64,000 nucleotides of DNA from Monoplex corrugatus (GCA_030674185.1 CM060312.1:73504237-73568236); one strand, 5' to 3'. Counted from the first letter of the stretch, positions 33,851 to 45,195 are shown. The notes: generated by a model not told the origin, from the sequence alone. Program-made: numbers and translations.

Positions 33851-34017
33851 CATCATCAGGTGCCCTGCCGCCTGGCGTTGGCGATCATGGACTTCCATCT
33901 GCCTCTATCTCTCATTGCCCCTAGCATCTCCCCCACCCTCCCCGTCCCCAGCCATTCTGCAAGTCCGTCCAGCATTTTCTCCCTGGGTCTACCCGGTGCT
34001 CTCTTTCCCTCCAGCTT
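33851..34017 (-). mobile_element. RTE-A LINE 3' terminal fragment
   Basis: CATCAGGTGCCCTGCCGCC through ATTTTCTCCCTGGGTCTACC to TCCCTCCAGCT. Only about 165 bp remain. It abuts a (GGT)n run at 34019-34100. Confidence 0.9.
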
Positions 34018-34204
34018 AGTGGTGGTGGTGGTGGTGGTGGTGATGGTGGTGATGGTGGTGGTGATGGTGGTCTGATGATGATGTTGTTGTTGTTGTTATG
34101 TCCTTAGATTATATGCACGAATGCATTGATATGTGTACTTAGTTTTCTTGTTCATGTATTCTTTTTTTTTCTTCCCTGCAGTGAGATATGGCGTACATTT
34201 CGAG

Positions 34205-34275
34205 ATGGTTATAGTCCTGATGTGGCTCTGCGCAGTCGGCTGGGCTTTAAATAATAAATAGCAATAACAATAAAT
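34205..34275 (+). repeat. Short dispersed repeat (GCGCAGTCGGCTGGGC)
   Basis: CCTGATGTGGCTCTGCGCAG, then TCGGCTGGGC and an AATAACAATAA end. A second copy lies at 35014-35070 (CCTGATATGGCTCTACGCAG). It looks like a retroposon 3' end with an A-rich tail. Confidence 0.6.
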
Positions 34276-34801
34276 CTTGAGAGGAAAACCCAACAACACC
34301 TGATGACGAACAGTAGAAAGAGAATTCAGGGCTCTGAAACACACCTGGGACACCAGACAGAGACGGACCAGAAACAGACAAGAGTGGACAGTCTTCGTTG
34401 TGCCTATATACCAACACACACACACACACACATATATATATGTCTCCCTCTTTTTTCTCTTTACCTACAAATACACAGAATGTATGTATTTGTTCAAAAA
34501 CATTATCAGTCCACCATCTACTCTTTGAATGTCCTATCTTACTTACGACATATAGAAATAACAATCTTGATTTTTCATGTACTGACGCTAGAGATATTCT
34601 TTACAACACAAATAATGATATTATCCTGCTAGTCCAGCTGATTCTCAGATCCCCTGTTGGGAGATTGTTACGAAGAGTTAATTAATTGTTGTATGTTATT
34701 ATTTGACACTGTTAATTCATTGTTCTGAATTATTAATTGCACTTGTTCCCCTTCTTACATTCAAACTTCTATTACCCTTCCCTATACTCATCCTCCACCC
34801 C

Positions 34802-34806
<5 letters not shown>

Positions 34807-34893
<87 letters not shown>

Positions 34894-34908
34894 TGCGTGC
34901 GTGTGTGT
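34807..34908. repeat. (TG)n microsatellite
   Basis: About 80 bp of pure TG, then TATG and TGCG. Confidence 0.97.
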
Positions 34909-35189
34909 CTAAAATCACTATTGTGAACAGACATTAAATAAAAGATTCATTCATTCTTCATTCATTCATTCCTATATACAAATGGCATAATGGGCAGTAA
35001 GTAAGTACTGGTGTAGCCCTGATATGGCTCTACGCAGTCGGCTGGGCCTTATTAAACAACAATAACAAGTAATGGTGGTATCTGGGAGACTGGAACTATT
35101 TGTATTGATAACGGCTTTAACGAGTGACATTCGAGCTGCTCGTCTCCAGACAGAGCGCGCTGCTACAGTGTATGGCAATCCATTCGTTT

Positions 35190-35223
<34 letters not shown>

Positions 35224-35266
35224 CTGTCTGTCTCTGTCTCTCTGTATCTCTCTGTCTCTGTCTGTT

Positions 35267-35313
<47 letters not shown>

Positions 35314-35360
35314 TTCTTTCTCTTTCTCTTTCTCCCTCTCTCCCTCTGCCTCTTTCTCGT
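35190..35360. repeat. (CTGT)n and (TC)n microsatellite
   Basis: CTGTCTGT with CCGT and TTTG variants, then TCTC/TTTC. Confidence 0.95.
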
Positions 35361-35750
35361 GTCTGCGTGTGTTTCTCTTTACTTACAGAAGTACACTTTA
35401 TACAGAATTTGGCCTTAATTTAAGGGAATGGTTCAAACATTTTTGGAAAAATGTGGTTTGGGGCATCTTCTGATTCCCATGAAGTTAAAAAAAAACATCA
35501 GATTATTCATAGATACACAATGAAGAGAAAGGGCAGGTGCTGCTGCACCAAACACCGTTAGTTCTTTCTTCTTCGGTGGAATGGTGAGCATGGCTTGTTT
35601 CTGGCCTATCCTCATATAGTTAAAATTTATTCTCCCTCATTCAAAAACTTTAAGTTCAGCAATATAATTCTGAGAGGTAGAAATTAATAATCTGATCAAC
35701 ATCTGAGAACAACGTTGTGACTGGGAGTGTGACTTTTTGTCTATCGTTTC

Positions 35751-35942
35751 TTAACCCTTTAACTCCCGCACCCTATCCACCAAATGCAAAAATGTAACCC
35801 TTTGATTCCGTCACCCTATCCCCAGCTTCCTGCACGAAGCTTGTGGATAGGGTGAGAGAGTCAATGGGTTAAGTTTTTGCTATACTAACATGGTTGACAA
35901 TGCAGGATGCTGATAGATAGGGTGCGGGATTCAAAGGGTTAA
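35751..35942. mobile_element. MITE-T copy
   Basis: TTAA at 35751-35754 and 35939-35942. Short arm left (CACCAAATGCAAAAATG), long arm right (CTAACATGGTTGACAATGC). Inner palindrome near CTTCCTGCACGAAG. Confidence 0.92.
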
Positions 35943-36204
35943 ACATTCATAGCTCGATACAATTAGGCCTATCTTTCTTTCTATTTCATGACTGTTTTAA
36001 TGAAAGAAATAAAGAGAAAAAAATATTTCTTTTTATCTTTGCATCCAAATACGTTTTAAAGTTTTAAAAAATTCTCTTCAATCGCATTCACACCAAAAAT
36101 TGTGTTAATTTCAGATGCCTTCAAGCTTAAAGGGACATAATCCAGCAGCGTCCACAAAATTACAGTCACAAAGACCAGATCCCAGCCTAAAATTGTCAAA
36201 TTCG

Positions 36205-36207
<3 letters not shown>

Positions 36208-36236
<29 letters not shown>

Positions 36237-36291
36237 CACACACACACAACACATATTATATATATATATACATATATACTATACTACATAT

Positions 36292-36326
<35 letters not shown>

Positions 36327-36335
36327 TTATAATAT

Positions 36336-36396
<61 letters not shown>

Positions 36397-36412
36397 TGTA
36401 TATAAATATACA
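36208..36412. repeat. (CA)n and (TA)n compound microsatellite
   Basis: CA runs alternate with TA runs. The last 70 bp are almost pure TA. Confidence 0.97.
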
Positions 36413-36605
36413 TATTGTTAATTATCCCTTTTCAATATCTTCGTTGATCTCTTTCCATTAATCATTACCTTGCTCTTTTTTAACGCAGGTGTTAATAAAT
36501 TAAACTGTGTCATTGTCTGAATAATATTATAATACTGGCGGATTTCAATAAATGTGCGGTTTTCGCTTTTCGGTTACATGGAGTTTTGCACAGAGATATA
36601 AACGA

Positions 36606-36606
<1 letters not shown>

Positions 36607-36682
<76 letters not shown>

Positions 36683-36714
36683 CACACACACACACACCAT
36701 CTCTCTCTCTCTCT
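36607..36714. repeat. (CA)n microsatellite
   Basis: About 90 bp of CA, then a short TC run. Confidence 0.97.
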
Positions 36715-36854
36715 TTAATATTTCCTTATAAAAAGAGATTGTTATAAGGGTTTAACCATCTTCTTGTTTTCCTTTCCCACACAAATGGAGTTTATGTGTT
36801 TACTCACCTGTGTGATGGAGTACTACATGTGTTTCTCTTCTCATCAAGTAGTAG

Positions 36855-37107
36855 CTTACACTCACACAAGCACACACACACACACATGCGTACACACACA
36901 CAAGCACACACACACACATATGCACATACACACACACACACACGCATGCAAAACACACACAATACATGCACATGCACTCACACACACACATGCCCCGTGC
37001 GCGGCACACGCACACATTCACACATTCAACAGAGACAACACACAGAACACCCACGCACAAAACATACACACACACACACGCACACACATACAAAACACAC
37101 ACATCAC

Positions 37108-37141
<34 letters not shown>

Positions 37142-37252
37142 ACACATACACACACAGACACCCATCCAACTACACACACACACACACACCCGCGCGCGCG
37201 CGCGACACCCCCCCACCCTCACCCCCATGCCCCCCCCCCCCCCACACACACC
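36855..37252. repeat. CA-rich compound array
   Basis: CA/CGCA/CATA repeats ending in CGCGCGCGCG and two C runs. Confidence 0.95.
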
Positions 37253-37264
37253 AGCAGACAAAGA

Positions 37265-37408
37265 AGAGAGAAATAGGAGTTGATCAAACGAAGAAGACAG
37301 GAGGCAGACATGTTGGCTACAACCAACCTAGAAACAACCAGTGTGTAGATATAGTGTGTACACCACTGTCACTTCTGGATAAGAACAACGTGTTTGTATT
37401 CGTATGGC
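37265..37408 (+). repeat. Dispersed repeat Rep-K, copy 1 (precedes a minisatellite)
   Basis: GATCAAACGAAGAAGACAGG, CTACAACCAACCTAGAAACAA, followed after a short unique stretch by the 62-bp array. Compare 38450-38600 and 39495-39660. Confidence 0.55.
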
Positions 37409-37655
37409 CACAGCCGTCTTTGTTAGGTTAGGTCAAACCTTCTACAGTTTTAGCCTGTAGTTCTATTTCGTGGCCGTCTTTTTTAGGGTTAGGTCAAATC
37501 CTTCTACAGCTTTAGCCTGTAGTTCTATTTCCTGGCCGTCTTTGTTAGGTTAGGTCAAATCCTTCTACAGTTTTAGCCTGTAGTTCTATTTCGTGGCCGT
37601 CTTTGTTAGGTTAGGTCAAATCCTTCTACAGTTTTAGCCTGTAGTTCTATTTCGT
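37409..37655. repeat. About 61-bp minisatellite, four copies
   Basis: Unit GGCCGTCTTTGTTAGGTTAG, then GTCAAATCCTTCTACAGTTT, then TAGCCTGTAGTTCTATTTCGT. The last unit ends TTTCGTCTTCC. Confidence 0.95.
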
Positions 37656-37911
37656 CTTCCTGTTTGGTTCCATTTCACAACAGTAAACAGAACCCCATTC
37701 CAGCAAACGAACTTCACACGTATACCAGCCAAGCAGTTCGCCAGTAACAAAGTCTAAAAGCTGGCAACAACTCAAAACAGCGAATGAGAAATGTGATGCA
37801 CCAGTTGATTAAACGTGGAGGTATTGGTATCGGCTGTCTTCAGGAACAGAGATGCTGTGAGAAAAACCATCCCCGTCATCTGATGTGTGGTTCAAAAGTT
37901 GCCATAGCTGC

Positions 37912-37929
37912 TCTCTCTCTCTCTCTGTG

Positions 37930-37992
<63 letters not shown>

Positions 37993-38125
37993 TGTCTGTC
38001 TGTCTGTTGTGTTCTCTCTCTGTCTCTCTCTGTCTCTCTGTCTCTCCTCATCTCTGTCTGTCTGTCTCAGTCTCTCTCACTCTCTTTCTTTCTCTGTCTC
38101 TGTCTCTGTCTGTGTGTGTGTGTGT

Positions 38126-38160
<35 letters not shown>

Positions 38161-38165
38161 CGCGC
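37912..38165. repeat. (TC)n, (CTGT)n and (TG)n compound microsatellite
   Basis: TC-dominated to about 38110, then TG to 38165. Confidence 0.97.
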
Positions 38166-38449
38166 GTGCGTGCGTGCATGTGTGAGTGTGGAATTTGGGG
38201 GAAAAAACTGAGGCAGCATCAATACTGGCCATGACTGTCTTCTTTAATTCAAGGCCTAACTAATCAACAGATTTTCGGAAATGCTGTGTGCTCCTAAGCT
38301 TTCTTTTGCGTCCACTTCTTTGATACTGTTTCACAACCACCGTAATTCCAGTTCCTACAAAGAAATATCAAGAACAGTCAAACAGTATACTGTTTGCAAA
38401 GTCTTACTAAGCACTACAGACAACAACAGACAGGAGAGAAGCACGTAGC

Positions 38450-38600
38450 ACAAGCTTGATGAAACAAAGAAGACAGGAGGAAGACGTGCCGACAACAACC
38501 ACTTCAAAAAGAACAAGTGTAGCAAGCAAGAAAACCCTCGCCATGGCTATCTTCTGTCATTTACATCAGCAAAGAGAATAACTTTTACTGTGCTTGTGAA
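38450..38600 (+). repeat. Rep-K, copy 2 (no array)
   Basis: AGCTTGATGAAACAAAGAAG, ACAACAACCACTTCAAAAAG, GAAAACCCTCGCCATGGC. No minisatellite follows. Sequence on either side (38170-38440 and 38600-39490) is otherwise unremarkable. Confidence 0.65.
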
Positions 38601-39494
38601 CCACAATGTTCTAAAGGGAATTATCATCATCATATACATCATTATGTGACCCAGTATGAGAAAACCCGGTTAAACTCGCAGCCAGCCAAACATAGATATG
38701 GCTAAATATCTTTCTGTACTTTGAGCCTTTAACATCTAATCTTCAGTTTATAAAAGTCTTGTAATTTCTTACAACTGAAAGCACCCTTAAAGCTTACTTT
38801 TTCAAATTTTTACAAGCAAAACCTACCTACAGTGTTCAAATGCATCTAAAAAGAAAACTATATAAAAAAGAGAAAATCCATTTTAATTTTCGGCATGTTA
38901 AATCATAAACTTCAAAATGCCGAATAGAATTTGAAAACTGAAAATTTTGCACGTTAGTCTGGTTCTCCCATAGTGGGTCACATATGCACAAGTTATTCAA
39001 AATACATACAAATGCCACATTTGTTAAAAACATACCATACTGCATTTGCCGTGTTTATTATTATCTATTTTTTATCACGACAGACTTACAATGTTGTCGA
39101 AAGTCGGACTGCTCTTCTTGGGGACAGTTATCGCCACAACGAAGCGCCATCCACTGTTGTTCATTTTTCTTTTTTCTTCTTGTGTACGTGTATTTCTGTT
39201 TACCTATGAAAATGGTTTTATTGTTGAATTTTGCCAGGGATGAATCCTAAGTTGCTGTGGAATCTATAACATGCGCTGAATGGGTGTCGCGGAAGGGACC
39301 TCGGTTTATCGCCTCACCCGAGAGACTAACCCCTAAATGACCATTTATCATCTAGTGAAGGGGAAAAAACTCCCTGTCTGATCCGTGTTTAGAACCTAGG
39401 TTTCTCACGTCCAAGGAATGTGTTTTCATCACTACGCCAGTCACCCTGTACTATGGGCTTCTTGCTAACAGTCAAAGACATGGAGAGTACACTA

Positions 39495-39660
39495 GCCAGA
39501 GAATCGTGATGAACAAGCTGATGAAACAATTGAGACAGGAAGAAGATATACCGGCAACAACCGCTTCAAAAAAGGAACAGGTGCAGTGAGAAAACCCTCG
39601 CCATTGCTGTCTTCTCTCATTTGTATGAGCCAAGAGACTTATGTTCGTGATCCATACCAA
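39495..39660 (+). repeat. Rep-K, copy 3 (precedes the 53-bp array)
   Basis: AAGCTGATGAAACAATTGAG, CAACAACCGCTTCAAAAAAG, GAAAACCCTCGCCATTGC, then directly into the first diverged 53-bp units. Confidence 0.7.
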
Positions 39661-39663
39661 CTG

Positions 39664-41512
39664 TCTACGACTAAAAAGTCTTTGCTAGTAGAATTCCTTT
39701 CTGCTATGCTGTAACTGCCTACACTTAAAGGCCTTTGCTTGTAGTATTATTGTCTGCTGTTCTGTAACTACCTACAGCTAAACGTCTTTGCTAGTACTAC
39801 TATTTTCTGCTGTTCTGTAACTGCCTACAGCTAAACGTCTTTGTTAGTACTACTATTTTCTGCTGTTCTGTAACTACCTACTGCTAAACGTCTTTGCTAG
39901 TACTACTATTTTCTGCTGTTCTGTAACTACCTACAGCTAAACGTCTTTGCTAGTACTATTATTTTCTGCTGTTCTGTAACTACCTACAGCTAAACGTCTT
40001 TGCTAGTACTACTATTTTCTGCTGTTCTGTAACTACCTACAGCTAAACGTCTTTGCTAGTACTACTATTTTCTGCTGTTCTGTAACTACCTACAGCTAAA
40101 CGTCTTTGCTAGTACTACTATTTTCTGCTGTTCTGTAACTACCTACAGCTAAACGTCTTTGCTAGTACTACTATTTTCTGCTGTTCTGTAACTACCTACA
40201 GCTAAACGTCTTTGCTAGTACTACTATTTTCTGCTGTTCTGTAACTACCTACAGCTAAACGTCTTTGCTAGTACTACTATTTTCTGCTGTTCTGTAACTA
40301 CCTACAGCTAAACGTCTTTGCTAGTACTACTATTTTCTGCTGTTCTGTAACTACCTACAGCTAAACGTCTTTGCTAGTACTACTATTTTCTGCTGTTCTG
40401 TAACTACCTACAGCTAAACGTCTTTGCTAGTACTACTATTTTCTGCTGTTCTGTAACTACCTACAGCTAAACGTCTTTGCTAGTACTACTATTGTCTGCT
40501 GTTCTGTAACTACCTACAGCTAAACGTCTTTGCTAGTACTACTATTTTCTGCTGTTCTGTAACTACCTACAGCTAAACGTCTTTGCTAGTACTACTATTT
40601 TCTGCTGTTCTGTAACTATCTACAGCTAAACGTCTTTGCTAGTACTACTATTTTCTGCTGTTCTGTAACTACCTACAGCTAAACGTCTTTGCTAGTACTA
40701 CTATTTTCTGCTGTTCTGTAACTACCTACTGCTAAACGTCTTTGCTAGTACTACTATTGTCTGCTGTTCTGTAACTATCTACAGCTAAACGTCTTTGCTA
40801 GTACTACTATTTTCTGCTGTTCTGTAACTATCTACAGCTAAACGTCTTTGCTAGTACTACTATTTTCTGCTGTTCTGTAACTACCTACAGCTAAACGTCT
40901 TTGCTAGTACTACTATTTTCTGCTGTTCTGTAACTACCTACAGCTAAACGTCTTTGCTAGTACTACTATTTTCTGCTGTTCTGTAACTACTACAGCTAAA
41001 CGTCTTTGCTAGTACTACTAATTTTCTGCTGTTCTGTAACTATCTACAGCTAAACGTCTTTGCTAGTACTACTATTTTCTGCTGTTCTGTAACTATCTAC
41101 AGCTAAACGTCTTTGCTAGTACTACTATTTTCTGCTGTTCTGTAACTATCTACAGCTAAACGTCTTTGCTAGTACTACTATTTTCTGCTGTTCTGTAACT
41201 ATCTACAGCTAAACGTCTTTGCTAGTACTACTATTTTCTGCTGTTCTGTAACTATCTACAGCTAAACGTCTTTGCTAGTACTACTATTTTCTGCTGTTCT
41301 GTAACTACCTACAGCTAAACGTCTTTGCTAGTACTACTATTTTCTGCTGTTCTGTAACTATCTACAGCTAAACGTCTTTGCTAGTACTACTATTTTCTGC
41401 TGTTCTGTAACTATCTACAGCTAAACGTCTTTGCTAGTACTACTATTTTCTGCTGTTCTGTAACTACCTACAGCTACCTACAGCTAAACGTCTTTGCTAG
41501 TACTATTTTCTC
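39664..41512. repeat. 53-bp satellite, about 35 copies
   Basis: Unit GCTAAACGTCTTTGCTAGTA, then CTACTATTTTCTGCTGTTCT and GTAACTACCTACA. The first two units are diverged (AAAAGTC, GTAGAATTCC). The centre is nearly homogeneous, differing mainly at TACC/TATC and ATTTT/ATTGT. The period is not a multiple of three and there are no unique spacers. Confidence 0.98.
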
Positions 41513-41537
41513 TTGTGCTGTAACTGCTTTGGCTGGC

Positions 41538-42075
41538 CATCAGAAATAGCTATCAGAATCGGCCAAGCCAAAACAGCATTCAAGAAGATGAAAAGCGTTC
41601 TTACCCACAAATGCCTATCAATTAACATCAGGAAGAGAGTTCTTGAATGTTATATAGAACCGATAATGTTATACGGTTGTCAGGTGTGGACAGTCAACAC
41701 GCAAAGCCAGAACAAGACTGAGGCAGCCGAAATGTGGTTTCTAAGAAGAATGTTGAGACTTCCATGGACAGCAAAGAAAACAAAAGAGACAGCCTTGATG
41801 GAAGCAGACACAAGAAGATCATTCACAAGGAAGGTTAGGAAAAGACCAGCAATATTTATGGGCCATTTTATGAAGAAAGGGGAATTAGAGCACCTGGTCA
41901 CAACAGGAAAGCTGGAGGGAAAGACAGCATCAGGTAGACCCAGGGAAAAAATCTTGGACGGACTTGCAGGGTGGCTGAGGACAGAAAGGATGGAAGATGT
42001 GCTTGCGGCAACAAGGGATATGGAGGGCCATGATCGCTACCGCCATGCGGCAGGGCACATAATGATGATGATGTG
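41538..42075 (+). mobile_element. RTE-A LINE copy inserted in the 53-bp array
   Basis: Open for about 175 codons: SEIAIRIGQAKTAFKKMKSV, KCLSINIRKRVLECYIEPIM, EAAEMWFLRRMLRLPWTAKK, KRPAIFMGHFMKKGELEHLV and ASGRPREKILDGLAGWL. It ends in ATGATGATGATG at 42060-42074. It starts in the same SEI..RIGQAK region as the copies near 28966 and 31945. The RT catalytic domain is absent. Diverged 53-bp units resume at 42076. Confidence 0.9.
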
Positions 42076-42290
42076 CTGTTACTGACTACATCTAAAGGTC
42101 TTTGCTTGTTGTATTCTGTTTTGCTATACTGTAACCGCCTACTGCCAAAAGTCTTTTGCTTGTTGTATTCTTTCTTGCTGCACTCTAACTGCCTTCAGCT
42201 AAAGGTGTTTGATAGTTGTGTTCTTTGCTGTAACTGCCTTCAGTGCAAGGTAATTTACCTGTAGTATTCCTTTCTGCTGTGCCGTGTCTC
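42076..42290. repeat. Diverged continuation of the 53-bp satellite
   Basis: ACTACATCTAAAGGTCTTTG, TGTAACCGCCTACTGCCAAA, ..AACTGCCTTCAGCTAAAGG. Four decayed units lie beyond the RTE-A copy. Confidence 0.85.
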
Positions 42291-42388
42291 TCCACTGGTT
42301 CACCTGTACTTGATGTTACTGTGATGTATATTGTTTTCCATGCTTACCCCTCCCCTTATCATATCGTTTCATATCAGCCGAAGGCAGG

Positions 42389-42515
<127 letters not shown>

Positions 42516-42681
42516 GAGAATGTTTTGTTTTAATTTGTTTATTGTACAGTTCTTTTTGCACTATCTTATTTTCTGTTGTTTCGATACGAGTAGATTAGCG
42601 ATGGCAGATACGCAAATTGGCCTATAAAAATGCTAATATCTACTATACCTTTGGAAACTGATAAAGTTGACTTCATTTCGT

Positions 42682-42711
42682 TTTCTCTCTCTCTCTCTCT
42701 GTCTGTCTGTG

Positions 42712-42752
<41 letters not shown>

Positions 42753-42894
42753 GCCTGCCTGTCTGTGTGTCTGTGTGTCTGTGTGTGTGTGTGTGTGCAT
42801 ATGTATGTGTGTGTGTGCAGTTCTCGCTCTTTTTCTGTACATGAGTGCGCGCGCACTGACTATATATATATTATTATTATATATATATATATAT

Positions 42895-42981
<87 letters not shown>
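42682..42981. repeat. (CTGT)n, (TG)n and (TA)n compound microsatellite
   Basis: TC and CTGT to 42775, TG, a short unique spacer, TA at 42861-42910, TG to 42948, then CTGT/TC. Confidence 0.95.
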
Positions 42982-42983
<2 letters not shown>

Positions 42984-43159
42984 GTCACAGAAGTGTGTGA
43001 ACAAAACTGTCTGAAATTTTTGTTTGTTTGCTTGTTTAATTGTGGGGAGGGGGGGGGGATATTTACCAAACTTGGCTTTAAGCTGGGGACTGTAGAGACG
43101 CCGCCAAAGCACAGGGTCAACAAGGTCATATGGATAAAAAAAAAAAGGGTGCCTAAAGT

Positions 43160-43362
43160 CAGCACTTTCAGTGTTCCGAATCCAGATAACAACAACATAC
43201 TTCCAACTTGTCCACTTCTGCCGCCCAAACGACATGGCCTTTCGCCCCGATACCATCAACACACAGACCACCAACTTCTTGGTGGCTGGTGACTTCAACA
43301 GCCACATGAACAGTGGAGGTGAAGGAGCAGGGAACTGGCAGGATGACAACAGGCTCATCCTC
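43160..43362 (+). mobile_element. LINE apurinic-type endonuclease fragment, left part
   Basis: Readable as DTINTQTTNFLVAGDFNSHM, then WQDDNRLIL. The GDFNSH block is the conserved endonuclease motif of Jockey/I/CR1-type LINEs. Interrupted by a MITE-T at 43363. Confidence 0.75.
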
Positions 43363-43503
43363 TTAACCCTCTAACTTCCGCATCCTATCCTGCAGGAAGC
43401 TGGTGGATAGGGTGAGGGAGTCAAAGGGTCAAGTTTTTGCTTTGCTAGCAATGGATGGCAATGCAGGATGCTGGTGGACAGGGTGCGGGAGTCGAAGGGT
43501 TAA
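43363..43503. mobile_element. MITE-T copy, left arm truncated
   Basis: TTAA at 43363-43366 and 43500-43503. The outer left arm runs straight into the centre (TATCCTGCAGGAAGCTGG). The long right arm is complete. Confidence 0.88.
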
Positions 43504-43740
43504 TTAAACAATCATTTGGCACTCACTGCCCCCAAAATCTACTCCAGGCGATGGCACACCACTTCCACTCCTGATCTTGCATTCTGTATCGAAGAAAGCT
43601 GTCACCAGAGGGGTTGGGGGAACAGTTGGGAGGAGATGACCACCGTCCACTCTTCCTGACCCTCGGTTTGAAGTCATGCACAGAAGCTACCTTCCCACAC
43701 TGGACCCTCTTTGGACACTGTACCAGTGACCTCACAAAAG
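43504..43740 (+). mobile_element. LINE endonuclease fragment, right part
   Basis: IYSRRWHTTSTPDLAFCIEE is readable, the segment expected soon after GDFNSH in the same endonuclease. LGGDDHRPLF follows after a frameshift. This is the continuation of 43160-43362. Confidence 0.75.
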
Positions 43741-43750
43741 GCTCACGGTC

Positions 43751-43860
43751 CTGGAAGCTGGTGGACAGGGTGAGGGAATCAAAGGGTTAAGTTTTTGCTT
43801 TGCTAGCATGGTTGGTAATGCAGGATGCTGGTGGACAGGGCGCGGGAGTCAAAGGGTTAT
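43751..43860. mobile_element. MITE-T right half
   Basis: CTGGAAGCTGGTGGACAGGG through the long arm to GGGAGTCAAAGGGTTAT. Truncated at the palindrome centre. The final TTAA is mutated to TTAT. Confidence 0.85.
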
Positions 43861-43944
43861 ACCATTCCCATCGTCATGGGTCGTCACTACATCGTGAAAA
43901 AAAAAAGGACAGAAAAAAGAAAGCCTTCACCTTCTGTCGTCACT

Positions 43945-44662
43945 AAAGTGTCTTAGAAGACTGGACACAAAAATTAAAAGAAAGGGGAAAAAATGTGGGC
44001 ATGCTGGAGTTTCTCAGACAGATAAAGACAGACAGACAGACTGACAGGCAGGCAGGCAGGCAGGCAGACAGACAGACTGACAGGCAGGCAGGCAGACAGA
44101 CAGACAGACAGACAGACTGACAGACAGACAGGCAGACAGGCAGACAGGCAGACAGGCAGACAGGCAGACAGAACAGACAGACAGACGGGACTGACAGGCT
44201 GACAGGCAGACAGGCAGACAGACAGACTGACAGACAGGCAGACAGACAGACAGACAAAAATTAAAAGAAAGAGGAAAAATGTGGGCATGTTGGGGTTTCT
44301 CAGACAGATAAAGACAGACAGACAGGCAGACAGACTGACAGGCAGGCAGGCAGGCGGACAGACAGACAGACAGACAGACTGACATAAAACCTTCCCAGAT
44401 TCTGTTACCATTAAAGTGTCTTGGAAGACTGGAGACAAAAATCAAAAGAAAGGGAAAAAAATGTGGGCATGTTGGTGTTTCTCAGACAAATAAAGACAGA
44501 CAGAGAGACACAAAGACACACAGACAGACAGACAGACAGACAGACAGGCAGACAGACAGACGGACGGACGGACAAACAGACATATATATAGACTGACTGA
44601 CATATACATATACATACAGACTTGACAGACAGACAGAGAGACACAAAGACACACAGGCAGGC

Positions 44663-44695
<33 letters not shown>

Positions 44696-44698
44696 TAT
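43945..44698. repeat. (CAGA)/(CAGG)n array with three copies of a unique leader
   Basis: A 90-bp leader (AAGTGTCTTAGAAGACTGG, ATGTGGGCATGCTGGAGTTT, CTCAGACAGATAAAGACAG) precedes each CAGA/CAGG run, at 43945, 44255 (short form) and 44405. The block of leader plus tetranucleotides has been duplicated as a unit. Confidence 0.9.
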
Positions 44699-44745
44699 AT
44701 ATATATATATTATATAATATATATATATATATATTACAGACTGAC

Positions 44746-44893
44746 CGACAGGCTTCCTTGGCTCTTTCAATCTGTCCTGTCTCCACAAAGGCGTTACTGG
44801 GTGTGTTGGCTGGACCCAAACCCAGACTCTCCGTACATTTCATGGCCTTCTCTACCGCGTTGTCCGGACACGTCGCCCTCACCACAGCTATCA
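44746..44893 (-). CDS. Host gene exon (A), first visible, Cys-rich
   Basis: Minus-strand acceptor ATTTTGCAG ends at 44894, and the donor TGTCG|GTCAGT follows 44746. The 148-bp exon is 2 + 48 codons + 2. The frame reads IAVVRATCPDNAVEKAMKCT, then ESLGLGPANTPSNAFVETGQ and IERAKEAC, giving three cysteines. The leading TG completes a Val/Leu/Met codon from an upstream exon that I cannot locate. The trailing CG joins the A of exon B to give Arg. A (TA)n tract begins about 10 bp past the donor. Together exons A-D encode 233 residues with four clusters of three cysteines. Secreted Cys-rich families of comparable layout exist (for example DUF19-like), but I cannot assign one without a search. Confidence 0.85.
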
Positions 44894-44944
44894 CTGCAAA
44901 ATATGAACGCAGCAATAACACATAGACGTCGGGCTTATCACTAT

Positions 44945-44977
44945 TATCACTGCAAAATATGTACGCAGCAATAACAT
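44945..44977 (-). repeat. Duplicated splice-acceptor region of exon A
   Basis: TATCACTGCAAAATATG.ACGCAGCAATAACA occurs at 44889-44920 and again at 44945-44977. The copy carries the acceptor and the first exon bases but none of the rest of the exon. Confidence 0.8.
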
Positions 44978-45138
44978 ACAGTTTTCTGTGATAAGCAGTC
45001 AGTTATTTATTTTATTTTATTTTATTTTTTTATTTTATTTTATTTATTATTATTATGATTTTTTTTGTTGCTTTCTGTGAAAAATATGACGATAATCTGT
45101 CATCATCGTCGTCATCATTATCTTCATCATCATAATAA

Positions 45139-45195
45139 TTTTCAAGGTTTTATACATTACGTTGTGCGGACACATTGCCCGTACTACTTCTATCA
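45139..45195 (-). pseudogene. Decayed partial copy of exon A
   Basis: Acceptor TTTGCAG and the same leading TG, then IEVVRAMCPHNVMYKTLK, against IAVVRATCPDNAVEKAMK in exon A. The second cysteine and everything after it are missing. The frame runs into an ATC-rich tract with no donor. Confidence 0.75.

Noticed and set aside
33439..33898. Extended frames through exon B into the flanking satellite and trinucleotide tract
   Set aside because: Coding character stops at the splice signals. The ends are repeat translation.
37409..37655. Telomere-like TTAGG repeats (GTTAGGTTAGG)
   Set aside because: Only one or two TTAGG units per 61-bp repeat. It is part of the minisatellite, not a telomeric tract.
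39664..41512. CRISPR-like regular array (53-bp period), and likewise the 43-bp array at 32957
   Set aside because: The whole unit is repeated with no unique spacers, and the context is animal intron DNA. These are satellites.
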